Shown here: one piece after another, positions 1 to 6,705 of the stretch
Layout of the letters: every line of letters starts with the position of its first letter
Position numbering within the stretch: the stretch's first letter is position 1
DNA from: Nanosynbacter sp.
GTDB lineage: Bacteria; Patescibacteriota; Saccharimonadia; Saccharimonadales; Saccharimonadaceae
DNA length: 15,577 nucleotides
Direction of reading: 5' to 3'
NCBI GenBank assembly: GCA_015257445.1
Contig: JABZKE010000002.1
Location: forward strand, 1 to 15,577
Program-made: the position numbers and the translations under genes
Notes under the pieces: model-generated
Databases searched by the model: none
Seen by the model: the letters and a program-made list of their open reading frames with translations, nothing else
Told to the model about the DNA's origin: nothing

Positions 1-146
1 GTATCTGGCACCGGCACGATCCCCACATTTGGCTCGATCGTCGCAAAAGGATAATTCGCCGCCAAAGCATGCGCATTGGTTAAGGCATTAAAAAGCGTTG
101 ATTTTCCTACGTTCGGTAGCCCCACAATTCCAATCTTCAAATTCAA
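1..146 (-). CDS. ychF: GTPase YchF (OLA1 family), N-terminal fragment
   Basis: This is the first 48 codons of an Obg-related translation-factor-type GTPase/ATPase that binds ribosomes in the cytoplasm; the rest lies beyond the left edge. The visible part has the P-loop [12 protein letters not shown] (about residues 6-17), then [21 protein letters not shown] and VPVPD, which are hallmark YchF N-terminal sequences. I start it at the TTG at 146, because AAGGAG at 160-155 sits 8 bases upstream. In-frame TTGs at 152 and 140 are too close to or too far from that site, and no ATG is available. The family is normally about 360 aa. Identification is secure; the exact start is likely but not proven. 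Confidence 0.93.
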   Translation of the reverse strand, partial: MNLKIGIVGLPNVGKSTLFNALTNAHALAANYPFATIEPNVGIVPVPD

Positions 147-184
147 AATCAATACTCCTTAAATTTATAGTTTCTTCTCTGTTA

Positions 185-193
185 ATTATAGCA
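185..193 (-). promoter_or_regulatory. Extended -10 promoter of ychF
   Basis: The minus strand reads TGCTATAAT, an extended -10, with no convincing -35. Transcription would start near 178 and give a leader of about 32 nt that holds the AAGGAG ribosome site of ychF. This contrasts with the apparently leaderless genes further right. Confidence 0.6.
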
Positions 194-240
194 CATCTGA
201 GATTTATAAGATAAAAGCTTATTGAACCAACTAGCTTAAT

Positions 241-1587
241 TTAACTTTTAAAAATTTGTCTTAATTGAGATTGAATATAACTGGAATTTAACCAGAAACA
301 TTTTTTGACTAATTGAATACCTTGAGGAGTATCTAGTGTATCCGAGGCATTTTTTGCATGAGGTCTGACATGGGCAACTCTATTCTCGGATTTTTTAGGC
401 AGGTCTTTCGCATGACCTACTATAATTTGGGATTTAGTTTTTTCCCAGACTTTTTGCGCCTCCAATTTATCTTCATATGGCATATTCCAGAAGTTTGCAC
501 CTCTAAAAATCATCTCGCCATCATCTTTTTCCTCAAAAACCGCAAATAGAAATTTATGCTCCAATATCTTGAAAAATTCAGAATCCTCCCATTCCTGCTC
601 TGATATTTCAAAATATGAAAAATACGGAAAAGACATATCTTCTTTGGGTTTAAATTTATCCCTAACCGTGATTACTTTTAGTTCAATATCTGCTTCGACT
701 AATTCTTTTAGTTGTTTTGTTTTTCCGCCAAGCATTCGAATCACGAGTGACCTACGATAGGATTTATCATTATTAAGATTATGAAAATCTAATTCTATAG
801 CAAGCTCTTTAATTGTTTTGCCGATAAATTTATGAAGTCTCATTTTAACAATATTTGAGAACCCAGCACTGGCTTGATACTCTGATGAGAATAATGAATC
901 ACTCTGATTATCTTCTTTAGTACTGGCTAACTCTACCATCTTATTCACATAAGAAGGCTTCAATGAAAAAGCACGTGATTTTGCAAGTTCACTGGAGAAT
1001 GGCTGTTTTCTCAGAGCTTCTTTGCTTCCACCCGAGCCCTTTCTGCATGCGGCTAAGTAAAAAGTATCACCTTCGGATAATTCATGTGCCAGGCCATTCT
1101 TAATCTTATCTACAATTGTTTGCCAATCCTGTCGGATAATTTCAAGATCATTCTTTGGAAAATCCCACAGTAGTGGCCTGAATGCAAATTTACGTTTTAT
1201 CGCTGGTAAATCACGGTCATAGATATAGAAAAGTATTAGCATTTGTTTGCATTTTTTCATTAAACTATTATCTTCCCAGGATTCGTTTACTAGGCCAAGA
1301 TAATCAATCATCGATAATACTAGACGTTCTTTTGCTTTGTAACTCCCATTGCTTTTTCGAATTACACCCGTGGTCTTTAGTTCTACTCCAGCTTTCTTAA
1401 AATCTGGTGCCTGTTCGTTGCCAGGATGAATCTTGAAAAAATACTCCTCGACGAGTGTGCCTAAGTTACCTTTATTCTTAAGATTTTCTGCCAGCTCCGT
1501 AAAATCTATTAATTCATCAAGAGAATGCCCCGGTAGTTTCTTAGAATATTCCAGGATAGATTGTGCTGAGCTTGCATCGTATTCCAT
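241..1587 (-). CDS. Sau3AI/MutH-family type II restriction endonuclease (GATC)
   Basis: This 448-aa protein looks like a complete Sau3AI-type endonuclease, which cuts at GATC. The N-terminal MutH-like domain has the acidic pair E47/E48 in GNLGTLVEEYF and the nuclease motif D62-x6-E69-x-K71, matching the D-x6-E-x-K motif of MutH. A second domain (about 248-448) repeats the fold, with the DNA-binding HVRPHAKNASDT stretch at 406-417 and PQG at 421-423. Its ELK at 302-304 lacks the matching acidic partner, as in Sau3AI, where the second domain is non-catalytic. Length is near that of Sau3AI (about 490 aa). It is divergent from its methyltransferase with a 60-bp gap. The start ATG at 1587 has no Shine-Dalgarno site but lies 6 bases from a -10-like box. 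The gene is visibly more AT-rich than the flanking housekeeping genes, which suggests transfer. GATC specificity is inferred from the family. Confidence 0.85.
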   Translation of the reverse strand: MEYDASSAQSILEYSKKLPGHSLDELIDFTELAENLKNKGNLGTLVEEYFFKIHPGNEQAPDFKKAGVELKTTGVIRKSNGSYKAKERLVLSMIDYLGLVNESWEDNSLMKKCKQMLILFYIYDRDLPAIKRKFAFRPLLWDFPKNDLEIIRQDWQTIVDKIKNGLAHELSEGDTFYLAACRKGSGGSKEALRKQPFSSELAKSRAFSLKPSYVNKMVELASTKEDNQSDSLFSSEYQASAGFSNIVKMRLHKFIGKTIKELAIELDFHNLNNDKSYRRSLVIRMLGGKTKQLKELVEADIELKVITVRDKFKPKEDMSFPYFSYFEISEQEWEDSEFFKILEHKFLFAVFEEKDDGEMIFRGANFWNMPYEDKLEAQKVWEKTKSQIIVGHAKDLPKKSENRVAHVRPHAKNASDTLDTPQGIQLVKKCFWLNSSYIQSQLRQIFKS

Positions 1588-1593
1588 ATCTAT

Positions 1594-1599
1594 ATTTTA
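1594..1599 (-). promoter_or_regulatory. -10 box of the restriction gene, probably leaderless
   Basis: The minus strand has TAAAAT only 6 bases before the ATG at 1587, so a normal start point would fall on or next to the A of ATG. No Shine-Dalgarno site fits in the gap. The -35 is weak (TTTCGA about 17 bases upstream), which fits low expression of an endonuclease. Inference from spacing only. Confidence 0.45.
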
Positions 1600-1612
1600 C
1601 TAAAAAACACTC

Positions 1613-1641
1613 TTGATCGAAAGCATAAGGTCTGATATAAT
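1613..1641 (+). promoter_or_regulatory. Promoter of the methyltransferase with GATC in the -35
   Basis: TTGATC (1613-1618), a 17-base spacer and TATAAT (1636-1641) form a near-ideal sigma-70-type promoter. The -10 ends 6 bases before the ATG at 1648, so the message should be leaderless. The -35 contains GATC, the expected recognition sequence of this system, which would let methylation of the site feed back on transcription. Confidence 0.7.
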
Positions 1642-1647
1642 TTTTTT

Positions 1648-2899
1648 ATGAAAAAGATAGGTGTTATTGAGCTCTTTGCGGGGGTAGGAGGTTTTAGAAT
1701 CGGGTTAGATGCTGTCAAAAATTCCAGTGTGTCATACGAAACTATCTGGGCTAATCAATGGGAACCATCGACAACTAGACAACACGCTGCTGAAGTTTAC
1801 TCTGCTAGATTTGGCAATGAGAATTTCTGTAATGAAGATATTGAAAAGGTAGTTAATGAAAATTTTTCGATTATACCGGACCACGACCTGTTAGTCGGTG
1901 GCTTTCCGTGTCAGGATTATAGCGTAGCTAGAACTTTAAAAAACTCCGAGGGAATCACTGGTAAAAAAGGAGTCTTGTTTTGGTCGATTTATAACATCTT
2001 GAAGAAAAAAGGTGACAAGGCGCCAAGGTTTCTATTTTTAGAAAATGTCGATAGGCTCCTGAAATCGCCAGCTTCCCAGGGGAAAAGATTTTGCTGTTAT
2101 GCTGGCTGCATTATCGGATTTGGGATATACCATCGAATGGAAAGTAGTAAATGCTGCGGATTATGGTTTTCCTCAAAGAAGAAAAAGAACTTATATTGTA
2201 GGCTATAGAAATTCCTCAATTGATGACTCAGATAAGCAAGCTTTCCTAGAAAATAATTCAGTTATGGCTGAAGCTTTCTCTTCCAAGTTAAAAGGGGTGA
2301 TTGGTCACTTCGAAATTAATGGCGATCTTGCTGAAATCTCTGAGAATTTTTCCAAAGAAAAGCCAAAAATTTCACCATTTAAAAATTGTGGATATATAAA
2401 AAATAGAGAAGTCTGGACTTCAGATTTTACGCCAATTTATGAAGGCAAAAGAACATTATTACGAGATGTTCTTCTTGATGAAAAAGATGTCCCGGAAAGT
2501 TTCTTTATTGATGATGAAAAACTCCCTACCTGGACTTACCTAAAAGGTGCAAAGAAAGAGGAAAGAACTAGCAGTACTGGTTTTAAATATCATTATAGTG
2601 AAGGTCCGGTTACATTTCCCGATAATCTCGATGCGCCATCTAGAACTATTATTACCGGCGAAGGTGGATCTGGTCCTTCAAGATTTAAGCACGTGATTGT
2701 GACTGAGAGCGGCAAATATCGAAGACTAACGCCGATTGAGCTAGAGCGTTTAGATATGTTCCCAGATAACCATACGATGCTAGATGGTGTGTCTGATACC
2801 AAGAGAGCATTCTTTATGGGTAATGCACTTGTTGTGGGATGTATTACTCGTGTAGGTGAAGCATTGGCTAATAAAATCCAATCTGGATTATTGTCATAA
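1648..2899 (+). pseudogene. Sau3AI-type C5-cytosine DNA methyltransferase, frameshifted
   Basis: This enzyme should methylate cytosine in GATC and protect DNA from the neighbouring endonuclease. The first reading frame (1648-2208) carries motif I ELFAGVGGF (residues 8-16), ANQWEPSTTRQHA, motif IV with catalytic Cys88 in GGFPCQDYS, and motif VI LENVDRLLKSPAS. It then turns into nonsense from about 2077. The next frame takes up exactly there at 2078: RGKDFAVMLAAL, AADYGFPQRRKRTYIV (motif VIII), a target-recognition region, RRLTPIELERLDMFP (motif IX) and FMGNALVVGCITR (motif X), stopping at 2899. The family reads SPxSQRG here, so CAGAGG has apparently become CAGG, a 2-base loss in an AG repeat. 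Repaired, the protein is about 417 aa, close to M.Sau3AI. An independent second subunit starting at ATG 2099 is possible, but AGGGGA lies 15 bases away. A sequencing error is the main alternative. Confidence 0.85.
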
Positions 2900-2945
2900 A
2901 AGATAAAATCAAATAAAATAAATATATTCGGGAATACCCGCCATC

Positions 2946-2980
2946 CCCTCATCCTTTATGGTTGAGGGTATATTTTTTTA
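2946..2980 (+). terminator. Terminator after the methyltransferase
   Basis: CCCTCA (2946-2951) pairs with TGAGGG (2963-2968) around an 11-base loop and is followed by a T-rich run (2969-2980). A second small stem, CGGG/CCCG, just upstream could serve the convergent gene on the minus strand, but it is weak. Confidence 0.6.
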
Positions 2981-3676
2981 TTTAACATCTTCAAGAATCC
3001 TGAGGAACTCTTCATTCATCGCAGCCGCATGAAAACCAGGTTCGCTCTTCACTACCGCCCCGGCTTGCTTAGCCAAAAATAAACCTGGCTCAAAGTCCCA
3101 AGGGTTTTCTGCTCGAAAACTCACTCCGTGCATTCTCCCGGCCGCCAGAAACGCAAAAGCCACACAGGCCGCCCCGAATACGCGGTGAGTCGAACCGTAT
3201 TTCTGCATTCTGGTCGCCGCTTCGATTACATCTCCGCCAATCACCGCGTAAAACGCATTTAAGATTGACACTTCGCGCACCGAAATTTTCTCCCCATTCA
3301 GATAGGCTCCGCTCTTATTAGCAAAATAAAATTCCTTCAACGCCGGCAAATCAATCACGCTTGCGATAGTCTCCCCGTTCTTATGACAGGCCACCTGAAC
3401 CCCCCAAAGCGGCAAACCGTTCGCGAAATTCTTCGTCCCGTCAATTGGGTCGATAATGAAGCAGTTCTCTGAGATAGTAGCGTCCCGATTAAATTCTTCA
3501 CTAATAATCGCAAAATCTGGATATTCCGCCTGGATCTTTTCAATCAAAAATCTCTCCACTAGGTAATCTGCATCCGTCACTAAATCCCCCTCAGACCCCT
3601 TGGCGTAAACTGCAAAATCTCGTGACAACAATTCTTCGGCTTCGCGCACAATGCGCTGTATGAATTCGCCTTCCAT
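2978..3676 (-). CDS. Inositol monophosphatase-family phosphatase
   Basis: A 232-aa member of the Mg2+-dependent, lithium-sensitive sugar-phosphatase superfamily (SuhB/CysQ/HisN relatives), cytosolic. The metal-binding motifs are all present: DLVTDAD (31-37), SEE (59-61), DPIDGT followed by KNF (76-84), and WDFEPG (193-198), where the family usually has WDxAAG. The length is somewhat below the usual 250-270 aa. Substrate cannot be read from sequence; inositol-1-phosphate, histidinol phosphate, PAP and fructose bisphosphate all occur in the superfamily. It is divergent from the gene at 3711 with a 34-base gap. The ATG at 3676 has no Shine-Dalgarno site; TATAAT lies 7 bases upstream, so the message is probably leaderless. 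Family call firm, specific function unknown. Confidence 0.9.
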   Translation of the reverse strand: MEGEFIQRIVREAEELLSRDFAVYAKGSEGDLVTDADYLVERFLIEKIQAEYPDFAIISEEFNRDATISENCFIIDPIDGTKNFANGLPLWGVQVACHKNGETIASVIDLPALKEFYFANKSGAYLNGEKISVREVSILNAFYAVIGGDVIEAATRMQKYGSTHRVFGAACVAFAFLAAGRMHGVSFRAENPWDFEPGLFLAKQAGAVVKSEPGFHAAAMNEEFLRILEDVK

Positions 3677-3683
3677 AGTTATT

Positions 3684-3692
3684 ATTATAGCA
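3684..3692 (-). promoter_or_regulatory. Extended -10 of the IMPase-family gene, probably leaderless
   Basis: The minus strand reads TGCTATAAT, with TATAAT at 3684-3689, only 7 bases from the start codon at 3676. The predicted start point coincides with the ATG. Confidence 0.55.
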
Positions 3693-3695
3693 TTC

Positions 3696-3704
3696 TGTTA
3701 TTAT
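3696..3704 (+). promoter_or_regulatory. Extended -10 of the amidohydrolase-like gene, probably leaderless
   Basis: TGTTATTAT is an extended -10 ending 6 bases before the ATG at 3711. No Shine-Dalgarno site is present between them. It is interleaved with the divergent promoter on the other strand. Confidence 0.5.
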
Positions 3705-3710
3705 ATAACC

Positions 3711-4349
3711 ATGAACACTATCGATCCGGCCGTTCTTTCCGATTTTCAGCGTCAAATCTTTCAACTCGAGCGTGATAATACCCCAGAGCTAATCCATTTT
3801 GAGCAGGGAAGTATTCCTATCCTACTTTCTGCTCCACATACTGTGAATTTTCTTAAAGAGGATGGTAATTTTAAAATGCGTGAAGCCTACACTAAGGCCA
3901 TTGTGAAATATTTGGCTTTAAAAACCGGTGCCTTCCTCATGATTAAAGAAAATTCTGATGGCATTGATCCGAATAAACCAGAAATGGAAAAATATAAGCG
4001 CCGCCTTCTTGAAATTATTGAGCAATATCAAATTCAACTCGTCTTAGACATTCATGGCGCCGCCTCGCATCATGATTTTGCTATCGAAATTGGCTCGCTC
4101 GACGGCGTAAGCGCAAGAACCCAAACCATCGAATCCCTAAAAACCGCTTTAAAAAATCAGGGAATTGCGCCAGTCGCCGAAAACAATCCGTTTAAGGGCG
4201 GTGGCATCACCAAAACCGTCCATGGAAATACTAATATTGAAGTTTTGCAGCTCGAAATTAATCGTGATTATCGCGATCTCACCCATCCCGAAAAGCTTTT
4301 TCACCTCTGTAAATCACTCGAAAATTTCCTCAAAAGTTTTCCACAATAA
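3711..4349 (+). CDS. N-formylglutamate amidohydrolase-like zinc hydrolase
   Basis: A 212-aa protein resembling the N-formylglutamate amidohydrolase (HutG/FGase) family, zinc hydrolases related to carboxypeptidases. Visible motifs are SAPHT (40-44), the metal-type DIHGAA (113-118), FKGGGIT (161-167) and LQLEINRDYRD (179-189). It is shorter than typical FGases (about 260-270 aa), and no other histidine-degradation gene is nearby, so the true substrate is open; a small amide or a peptidoglycan-related peptide are possibilities. I start at ATG 3711, because the longer ORF from 3651 would overlap the divergent neighbour and its promoter. The gene ends 28 bases before the -35 of the surface locus, with no clear terminator. 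Confidence 0.75.
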   Translation: MNTIDPAVLSDFQRQIFQLERDNTPELIHFEQGSIPILLSAPHTVNFLKEDGNFKMREAYTKAIVKYLALKTGAFLMIKENSDGIDPNKPEMEKYKRRLLEIIEQYQIQLVLDIHGAASHHDFAIEIGSLDGVSARTQTIESLKTALKNQGIAPVAENNPFKGGGITKTVHGNTNIEVLQLEINRDYRDLTHPEKLFHLCKSLENFLKSFPQ

Positions 4350-4376
4350 AATTCAATTTAATTTCAGTAAAATCTA

Positions 4377-4405
4377 TTGACGACTAAGCATTAGCATGAT
4401 AAATT
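4377..4405 (+). promoter_or_regulatory. Promoter of the first secreted WxL-like gene
   Basis: TTGACG (4377-4382), 17 bases, then TAAATT (4400-4405) preceded by an extended TG (4397-4398). Transcription should start near 4412. The leader of about 60 nt opens with a small stem-loop (ACTTG at 4413-4417 with CAAGT at 4428-4432), which may protect the 5' end, and carries AAAGGAA before the ATG. Confidence 0.65.
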
Positions 4406-4472
4406 AATATTAACTTGAAGGTCAATACAAGTAAAAAACAAAAAACAATTAATATTTAATAAAGGAAATATT

Positions 4473-5018
4473 ATGACTAAATATGCAAAAATCATGGCAA
4501 CTTTCGGCGTCTTAGCTGGACTCGGTGTCGCTTCACTTCCACTAGCAACATTTGCTGCTAACAACTCTGAAACCACCGTTAAGGTTACTGTTCAGGAAGG
4601 TATCTCTATCTCTAACGACAACGCTACCGCTGACGCTGGTAACAAGACCCCAGGTGAAGCTGGTTCTGCCACTTCTAATCTCACCGCTGCTACTAACAAT
4701 GCTCATGGTCTTAAGATTACCGTAAAAGATAAAGACACAGACACTTCTCTTCGCGCTACTACTATCACCGGTTCTACCGCTGGTGTAGACTTCATCCCAA
4801 CTGCCGCTTCTGGTATTGGTACTTGGAGCATCAAGGGTGGTGATCTCGCAGTTGATACCGCTATGGTTGGATCTGATCATGCTACCGGTCTCGTAGTTAA
4901 GAACACTACCGGTCCTTCCACCGAACAGGTTGCTATGACCTACCGTATCGAACCAGGTGCAGCACAACGCCAAGGTACCTACGAAGACGTTATCGTTTAC
5001 ACTGTTACCAAGAACTAA
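4473..5018 (+). CDS. Secreted WxL-like surface protein, paralog 1
   Basis: A 181-aa exported protein. Residues 1-28 form a classical signal peptide with likely cleavage after TFA. The mature part is Thr/Ser/Ala-rich, Cys-free and predicted beta-rich. It shares its whole plan with the next gene: a GL/GY-xIxxxDKDxxT strand (79-91), a lone Trp in GTWSIKG (116-122), and a C-terminal GTYEDVIVYTVT (168-179). This layout resembles WxL cell-surface proteins, which have an internal Trp motif and a C-terminal GxYxxxLTWTL; here the final WTL is YTV. The call is therefore WxL-like, inferred from layout and from the WxIP-like genes downstream, not a firm family match. Codons are strikingly uniform (GCT, ACC, GGT), suggesting high expression. 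It is a single-gene unit with its own promoter and terminator. Confidence 0.65.
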   Translation: MTKYAKIMATFGVLAGLGVASLPLATFAANNSETTVKVTVQEGISISNDNATADAGNKTPGEAGSATSNLTAATNNAHGLKITVKDKDTDTSLRATTITGSTAGVDFIPTAASGIGTWSIKGGDLAVDTAMVGSDHATGLVVKNTTGPSTEQVAMTYRIEPGAAQRQGTYEDVIVYTVTKN

Positions 5019-5038
5019 TTTCCCTGTATTGACTGATG

Positions 5039-5070
5039 AATCAGCTCCTGAAAAGGAGCTGATTTTTATT
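5039..5070 (+). terminator. Strong terminator after secreted paralog 1
   Basis: A perfect 10-bp stem AATCAGCTCC/GGAGCTGATT (5039-5048 and 5055-5064) with loop TGAAAA, followed by TTTATT. Its tail runs directly into the -35 of the next gene. Confidence 0.9.
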
Positions 5071-5098
5071 TGACATTCTGGTAATGCTAAACTATACT
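5070..5098 (+). promoter_or_regulatory. Near-consensus promoter of secreted paralog 2
   Basis: TTGACA (5070-5075), exactly 17 bases, then TATACT (5093-5098). This is the strongest promoter in the window by consensus. The leader carries AGAGGAAA ahead of ATG 5125. Confidence 0.85.
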
Positions 5099-5124
5099 AG
5101 ATACAAATAAGTAGAGGAAAAAAT

Positions 5125-5673
5125 ATGAAACATATTGGGAAGGTGGTAGGCGTTCTTGGCGTCGCTTCTGCCTGTGGGTTAATGGCCTTACCACTTAGCA
5201 CTTTTGCTATTGAAAAGAAGAACAGCTTGGATGTGAATGTCACCATCGCTTCTTTTCTTAATGTAACGACTGGTGCTAGTACAGTAGCGGATACGATTAA
5301 ACCAGGCCAGATTAAAAATCTTACTAATACTATTCGTGTGAAGACGAACAGTGTCACTGGTTACAATATTAATATTCGTGATAAGGATTCTAATACCAAC
5401 CTTGTTCATGATACGACTACTACTAGTACTATTCCAGCTAAAAACGGAGCGCTCGACGGTTCTCAGGCTGGTTGGAATTACTCGGTTGGCGCCATTACGC
5501 ATAAGGCTGTCACGGCCACTGATGCCTCGATTTTTAAGAACCTGAATACTGCCAAGCAGGTCATCGACGAAACTACTAATATAAATTATCACGTTGCTGC
5601 TACTGGATCTGAAATTCCAGGTAATTACCAAGATGTAGTAGTTCTCACCGTTTCAGAAAATCCGGGCACATAA
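5125..5673 (+). CDS. Secreted WxL-like surface protein, paralog 2
   Basis: A 182-aa exported protein, clearly paralogous to the gene at 4473: same length, signal peptide ending in STFA (cleavage near residue 28), GYNINIRDKDSNTNL (79-93), a Trp in AGWNYSV (115-121) and a C-terminal GNYQDVVVLTVSEN (166-179). The WTL of true WxL domains is replaced by LTV. The mature protein has no Cys and no membrane anchor, so it is either released or held non-covalently at the envelope, as WxL proteins are. The two copies have diverged a lot outside the shared motifs, so the duplication is old or the two have different roles. It has its own promoter; no hairpin terminator follows, so some read-through into 5738 is possible. 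Confidence 0.65.
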   Translation: MKHIGKVVGVLGVASACGLMALPLSTFAIEKKNSLDVNVTIASFLNVTTGASTVADTIKPGQIKNLTNTIRVKTNSVTGYNINIRDKDSNTNLVHDTTTTSTIPAKNGALDGSQAGWNYSVGAITHKAVTATDASIFKNLNTAKQVIDETTNINYHVAATGSEIPGNYQDVVVLTVSENPGT

Positions 5674-5685
5674 GCTAATTTTTCA

Positions 5686-5713
5686 TTGAATTACGCTTTT
5701 GCTCGTGTATAAT
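5686..5713 (+). promoter_or_regulatory. Promoter of the WxIP-like operon
   Basis: TTGAAT (5686-5691), 16 bases, TATAAT (5708-5713). The short leader contains a full AGGAGG (5729-5734) just before ATG 5738. Confidence 0.7.
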
Positions 5714-5737
5714 AAATAGCATATAACTAGGAGGTAA

Positions 5738-6694
5738 ATGAAAAAACTTAAAGGTCTAATTTTCGGTATGGCAGTTGCCTTGCCACTCTTCTTCGGCATC
5801 GTACGTCCAGTCCACGCAGATAACGGTACCGAACGTCTTACCAATCACATGCAGGTCTCGCCTGCGTCTCAGCAGCTTGGTACTTTGAAACCAGGTGAAA
5901 CTAAACAGGGTACGTTCCGTGTCCAGAATATCGGCACTAACGCCTTTGATTTTAAAATCTATGCTGCACCATACTCAGTCAGCAATGAAAACTACGACCC
6001 AACTTTCGATGCATCATCTGACTATACCAAGATTTCTAACTGGTTTACTTTTAATACTACCACTGGCCATCTCGATCCAAATTCGGAAACTACCATTGAA
6101 TACACCGTGAAGGTTCCACAAAATGCTCCAGGTGGTGGCCAATATGCCTCTATTATGGTGGAGAACGCCTCCAGTGAAAATTCATCTAATACCATTCGCG
6201 AAGTCACCCGTATCGGTATGTTAATTTACTCTCATATTGATGGTAAGATTAACCACTGTACTAAGATTTTGGAAAATAATCTTCCATTTATCCTCTTCAA
6301 CCCACCAATTTCCGGTACCTCTCGTGTTGAAAACTGTGGTAACACCGACGAGGATGTCAAATACGTTCTTCGTGTCTTCCCATTCTTCTCCAAAGAAGAA
6401 GTCTATACTAACGAAGAAAATCCTACCTACCGCACCACTCTCCCTAATACTAAGCGTCTCAGCAAGGAAACTTGGGAAAAATCTCCAGGTATCGGTATCT
6501 TCTGGGTCGAGCAAGATATTACTTTCGGTAGCGCCCACAATACCTCTCGTAAGCTCGTGATTCTTTGTCCTATCTGGCTTATCGTCTTACTCGTTCTCTT
6601 TATCCTCTCTGTTATCTTCTGGCTCGTCTCGAAGAAGTACGAGAATAAAAAATCTAATACCAAGTCCGCACCTCGCGTCGAATCTGATTTCTAA
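5738..6694 (+). CDS. WxL-interacting-protein-like membrane protein (DUF916/DUF3324 type), paralog 1
   Basis: A 318-aa surface protein anchored by one C-terminal helix. The signal peptide spans 1-27 (VHA then cleavage). Residues about 35-145 match the DUF916-type domain: VSPASQQLGTLKPGET, QNIGTNAFDFKIYAAPYSVS, and VPQNAPGGGQYASIM. Residues about 150-268 form the second, DUF3324-like domain with RVENCGNTDEDV. The transmembrane helix is about 273-298 and is followed by a basic cytoplasmic tail. In Firmicutes such proteins bind peptidoglycan and host matrix and hold WxL proteins. C174 and C200 in the second domain could form a disulfide; paralog 2 lacks both. First gene of a three-gene operon; its stop codon overlaps the ribosome site of the next gene. 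Family assigned from remembered motifs. Confidence 0.75.
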   Translation: MKKLKGLIFGMAVALPLFFGIVRPVHADNGTERLTNHMQVSPASQQLGTLKPGETKQGTFRVQNIGTNAFDFKIYAAPYSVSNENYDPTFDASSDYTKISNWFTFNTTTGHLDPNSETTIEYTVKVPQNAPGGGQYASIMVENASSENSSNTIREVTRIGMLIYSHIDGKINHCTKILENNLPFILFNPPISGTSRVENCGNTDEDVKYVLRVFPFFSKEEVYTNEENPTYRTTLPNTKRLSKETWEKSPGIGIFWVEQDITFGSAHNTSRKLVILCPIWLIVLLVLFILSVIFWLVSKKYENKKSNTKSAPRVESDF

Positions 6695-6705
6695 AGGAGT
6701 ATTTG

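Noticed and set aside
2099..2899. An independent second methyltransferase subunit starting at ATG 2099
   Set aside because: The frame is open and family-like upstream of the ATG, back to 2078, and the nearest ribosome-like site is 15 bases away. A frameshift in one gene explains this better, although a split enzyme is not excluded.
3651..3710. Longer start at 3651 for the amidohydrolase-like gene
   Set aside because: It would overlap the divergent IMPase-family gene and both promoters, and the extra residues do not look like the family.
4542..4973. Long antisense ORFs opposite the surface and typA genes
   Set aside because: They are shadows produced by biased codon use in highly expressed genes and have no ribosome sites or recognisable motifs.
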